Source of the DNA: Actinomycetota bacterium
GTDB lineage: Bacteria > Actinomycetota > Acidimicrobiia > Acidimicrobiales > BP-101
Length of the DNA stretch: 23,390 bases
Assembly: GCA_030838265.1 (NCBI GenBank)
Contig: JAUTXA010000242.1
Location: forward strand, 1 to 23,390
Direction: 5' to 3'
The position numbers were made by a program, and so were the translations under genes. The notes below the pieces were generated by a model that saw only the letters and a program-made list of their open reading frames with translations, ran no database searches and was not told the DNA's origin. Below are positions 21,978-23,390 of this stretch, one piece after another; the stretch's first letter is position 1, and each line of letters begins with the position of its first letter.

Positions 21978-22907
21978 CTACTCGGTGTCCTTGTGGAAGT
22001 GGGGGGCCTCGTGGTGCTCGCGGGTGCGGCGCTCGATGTCCTCCTCCTCAGCCAGCAGGCGCTCGAAGTCGGGGTCGACCTCCTGGATGAGCTCGGGCGG
22101 GGTCTCGCCCTCGGCCGGGGCCGGGGCCCCCTCGACCGGCGCGGTGCCGGGCTCGCCCTGCTCGGGGCGCCGGCGGCCGCCGCCGGCGCTGACCACCCGG
22201 CGGGGACGAGCCTCGCCGGAGGTGCCGCCGGTGGCCATGTCGGCCTCGCGCTTGATCTTGTCGTCGAGCGACGTCTTGTAGGGGAGGATGTCGCCCTTGT
22301 AGATCCAGACCTTGACCCCGATGCGGCCGAAGGTGGTCTTGGCCTCACGGAAGCCGTAGTCGATGTCGGCCCGCAGGGTGTGCAGGGGCACGCGGCCCTC
22401 GCGGTAGAACTCCTTGCGGGACATCTCGGCGCCGCCCAGGCGGCCGGCGCACTGCACCCGGATGCCCTGGGCGCCCGCCTTCTGCACCGTCTGGACGGCC
22501 CGCTTCATGGCCCGGCGGAAGCTGACCCGGCCGGCCAGCTGGTCGGCGATGCCCTGGGCGATCAAGGCGGCGTCGAGCTCAGGCTGCTTGATCTCTTGGA
22601 TGTTGAGCTGGACCTTGACGTTGCCGGTCAGCTTGGCCAGGTAGGTGCGGAGGCGGTCGGCCTCGGCGCCGCGGCGGCCAATGACGATGCCGGGCCGGGC
22701 GGTATGGACGTCGATGCGCAAGCGGTCGCGGGTGCGCTCGACCTCGATGCGGCTCACTGCGGCCCGCTCGAGCTGGCTCATCAGGTAGTCGCGGATCTTC
22801 CAGTCCTCGACCACGTACTGCTGATACTCGCGGTCGCTGAACCAGCGCGACTTCCAGTCGGTGGTGACCCCAAGGCGGAAGCCGTAGGGATTGACCTTCT
22901 GACCCAT
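21978..22907 (-). CDS. rpsC: 30S ribosomal protein S3 with acidic C-terminal extension
   Basis: S3 lines the mRNA entry tunnel and has helicase-like activity there with S4 and S5. The 309-residue product begins MGQKVNPYGFRLGVTTDWKS and has a KH domain with the GRRG loop (77-80). It also shows the S3 C-terminal signature region (GRLGGAEMSRKEFYREGRVPL within 155-175, then DIDYGFREAKTTFGRIGVKVWIYKG). The conserved part ends near residue 215. About 95 further residues are Pro/Ala/Glu-rich and end EHHEAPHFHKDTE. That is longer than the tail of typical actinobacterial S3. The ATG overlaps the rplV stop by 1 bp (TAATG). Confidence 0.98.
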   Translation of the reverse strand: MGQKVNPYGFRLGVTTDWKSRWFSDREYQQYVVEDWKIRDYLMSQLERAAVSRIEVERTRDRLRIDVHTARPGIVIGRRGAEADRLRTYLAKLTGNVKVQLNIQEIKQPELDAALIAQGIADQLAGRVSFRRAMKRAVQTVQKAGAQGIRVQCAGRLGGAEMSRKEFYREGRVPLHTLRADIDYGFREAKTTFGRIGVKVWIYKGDILPYKTSLDDKIKREADMATGGTSGEARPRRVVSAGGGRRRPEQGEPGTAPVEGAPAPAEGETPPELIQEVDPDFERLLAEEEDIERRTREHHEAPHFHKDTE

Positions 22908-23390
22908 TACTTGTCCTCCTCGGGGGCCGCGTCGGCCCCATCGGCGGGCGCTTCAGCGCTCTCGCCGCTCTCGGCACTGCTGTCTGCGTCGCCCGGGTCT
23001 GCGGCCTCGGTCTCGAGCGCCTCGCCCCCGGCTGAAGCCTCCGACTCGTCGACAGCCTCGACATCGACAGCCTCGACATCGACAGCCTCGACATCGGCCT
23101 CAACCGCCTCGGCCTCGACCTCGTCGGCTGTCGCCTCGGGCGTGATGGTCTCGGGCGCACCACCGCGACTGCGGCGGGTGCGACGGCTGCCGTCGCCCTC
23201 GGCCCCCTCGGCCCGGCGCCCACCAGCGACCCGCCGGGCCCGGCGGTTGGCCTGGTCGGCGGTCTGCTTGGCCCGCAGCCGACCGAGGCGATCCTCGGGC
23301 AGGCGGCTGACGATGATCGTGATGTGGCACGTCCGCTTGCGAATGCGCGTGTAGCGGCCGCGGGCGCGGGGCCGGGCCCGCGTCCGGGTG
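22907..23390 (-). CDS. rplV: 50S ribosomal protein L22, 5' part missing, with long acidic tail
   Basis: L22 lines the peptide exit tunnel. Only the last 160 codons lie in the window. The first 28 residues match the end of L22: RARGRYTRIRKRTCHITIIVS, whose family form is RARGRAxRIxKRTSHITVVV. About 130 residues follow: a basic stretch (RRARRVAGGRRAEG), then a strongly acidic Ala/Glu/Asp-rich region containing three DVEAV units, ending PEEDK. Codon use and frame remain continuous, so this is an added tail rather than a frameshift product. Actinobacterial L22 often has an extension, but this one is long. The stop at 22907 overlaps the rpsC start. Confidence 0.95.
   Translation of the reverse strand, partial: TRTRARPRARGRYTRIRKRTCHITIIVSRLPEDRLGRLRAKQTADQANRRARRVAGGRRAEGAEGDGSRRTRRSRGGAPETITPEATADEVEAEAVEADVEAVDVEAVDVEAVDESEASAGGEALETEAADPGDADSSAESGESAEAPADGADAAPEEDK
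23050..23094 (-). repeat. 15-bp tandem repeat, three perfect copies, in rplV
   Basis: Three identical 15-bp units (plus strand CGACAGCCTCGACAT) lie at 23050-23064, 23065-23079 and 23080-23094. They are in frame and encode a repeated DVEAV pentapeptide in the acidic tail of L22. Perfect identity suggests recent slippage expansion. Confidence 0.95.

Noticed and set aside
21251..22348. 365-residue open frame ending in frame with L29
   Set aside because: Only the last 97 codons are L29; the rest is the shifted frame of rplP and rpsC with Arg/Ser/Pro-rich nonsense.
22907..23390. Frameshift as the cause of the L22 tail
   Set aside because: The frame is continuous from the conserved end through to the stop that overlaps the rpsC start, and the tail has coherent acidic composition with in-frame 15-bp repeats.
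1..23390. tRNA, rRNA, CRISPR, insertion sequence, phage or intein
   Set aside because: No cloverleaf, spaced repeat array, transposase or splicing-block motif was seen; every sizeable open region belongs to the listed genes.

Overview
The window is a GC-rich chromosomal segment holding the second half of the bacterial ribosomal-protein supercluster plus a downstream cell-wall precursor block. Everything except one gene (threonine dehydratase) is on the minus strand, so transcription runs from high to low coordinates. Gene order, very high GC, many GTG starts, a zinc-type S14 and the order rplM-rpsI-glmM-(glmS)-nnr point to Actinomycetota. The zinc-cysteine LID of adenylate kinase and the oversized GlmS suggest a deep-branching lineage such as Acidimicrobiia, but that is inference from gene content only.

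Region 1 (23390 to 14199, minus): rplV (5' part missing)-rpsC-rplP-rpmC-rpsQ-rplN-rplX-rplE-rpsN(Z)-rpsH-rplF-rplR-rpsE-rpmD-rplO-secY-adk-map. It is very compact. Six junctions are 1-bp stop/start overlaps (TGATG or TAATG) and four are 4-bp GTGA overlaps, so translation is probably coupled. Several ribosomal proteins (L22, S3, L29) have long hydrophilic C-terminal tails, two of them built from short tandem DNA repeats.

Region 2 (14198 to 13837): the only gene-free stretch above 300 bp. It holds a near-perfect 32-bp palindrome, a second hairpin and a candidate promoter, and it separates the spc-type operon from the alpha-type operon.

Region 3 (13836 to 9361, minus): infA-rpmJ-rpsM-rpsK-rpsD-rpoA-rplQ-truA and a small membrane protein of unknown function. 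infA appears to start at a CTG codon. A terminator-like hairpin follows, then a DUF1385 membrane protein with its own candidate promoter.

Region 4 (7081-8280, plus): an ACT-domain threonine ammonia-lyase, convergent with the DUF1385 gene and divergent from rplM, possibly translated from a leaderless mRNA.

Region 5 (6977 to 1, minus): rplM-rpsI-glmM-glmS-like-nnr (3' end missing), with a good candidate promoter before rplM. GlmM and the GlmS-like protein would feed UDP-GlcNAc synthesis for peptidoglycan; Nnr repairs damaged NAD(P)H.

The window is mostly conserved housekeeping. The points most worth a second look are the 1140-residue GlmS-like protein with an N-terminal insertion and an added C-terminal region, the CTG start of infA, the palindrome between map and infA, and the repeat-built tails of L22 and L29. 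No tRNA, rRNA, CRISPR array, insertion sequence or phage gene was seen.
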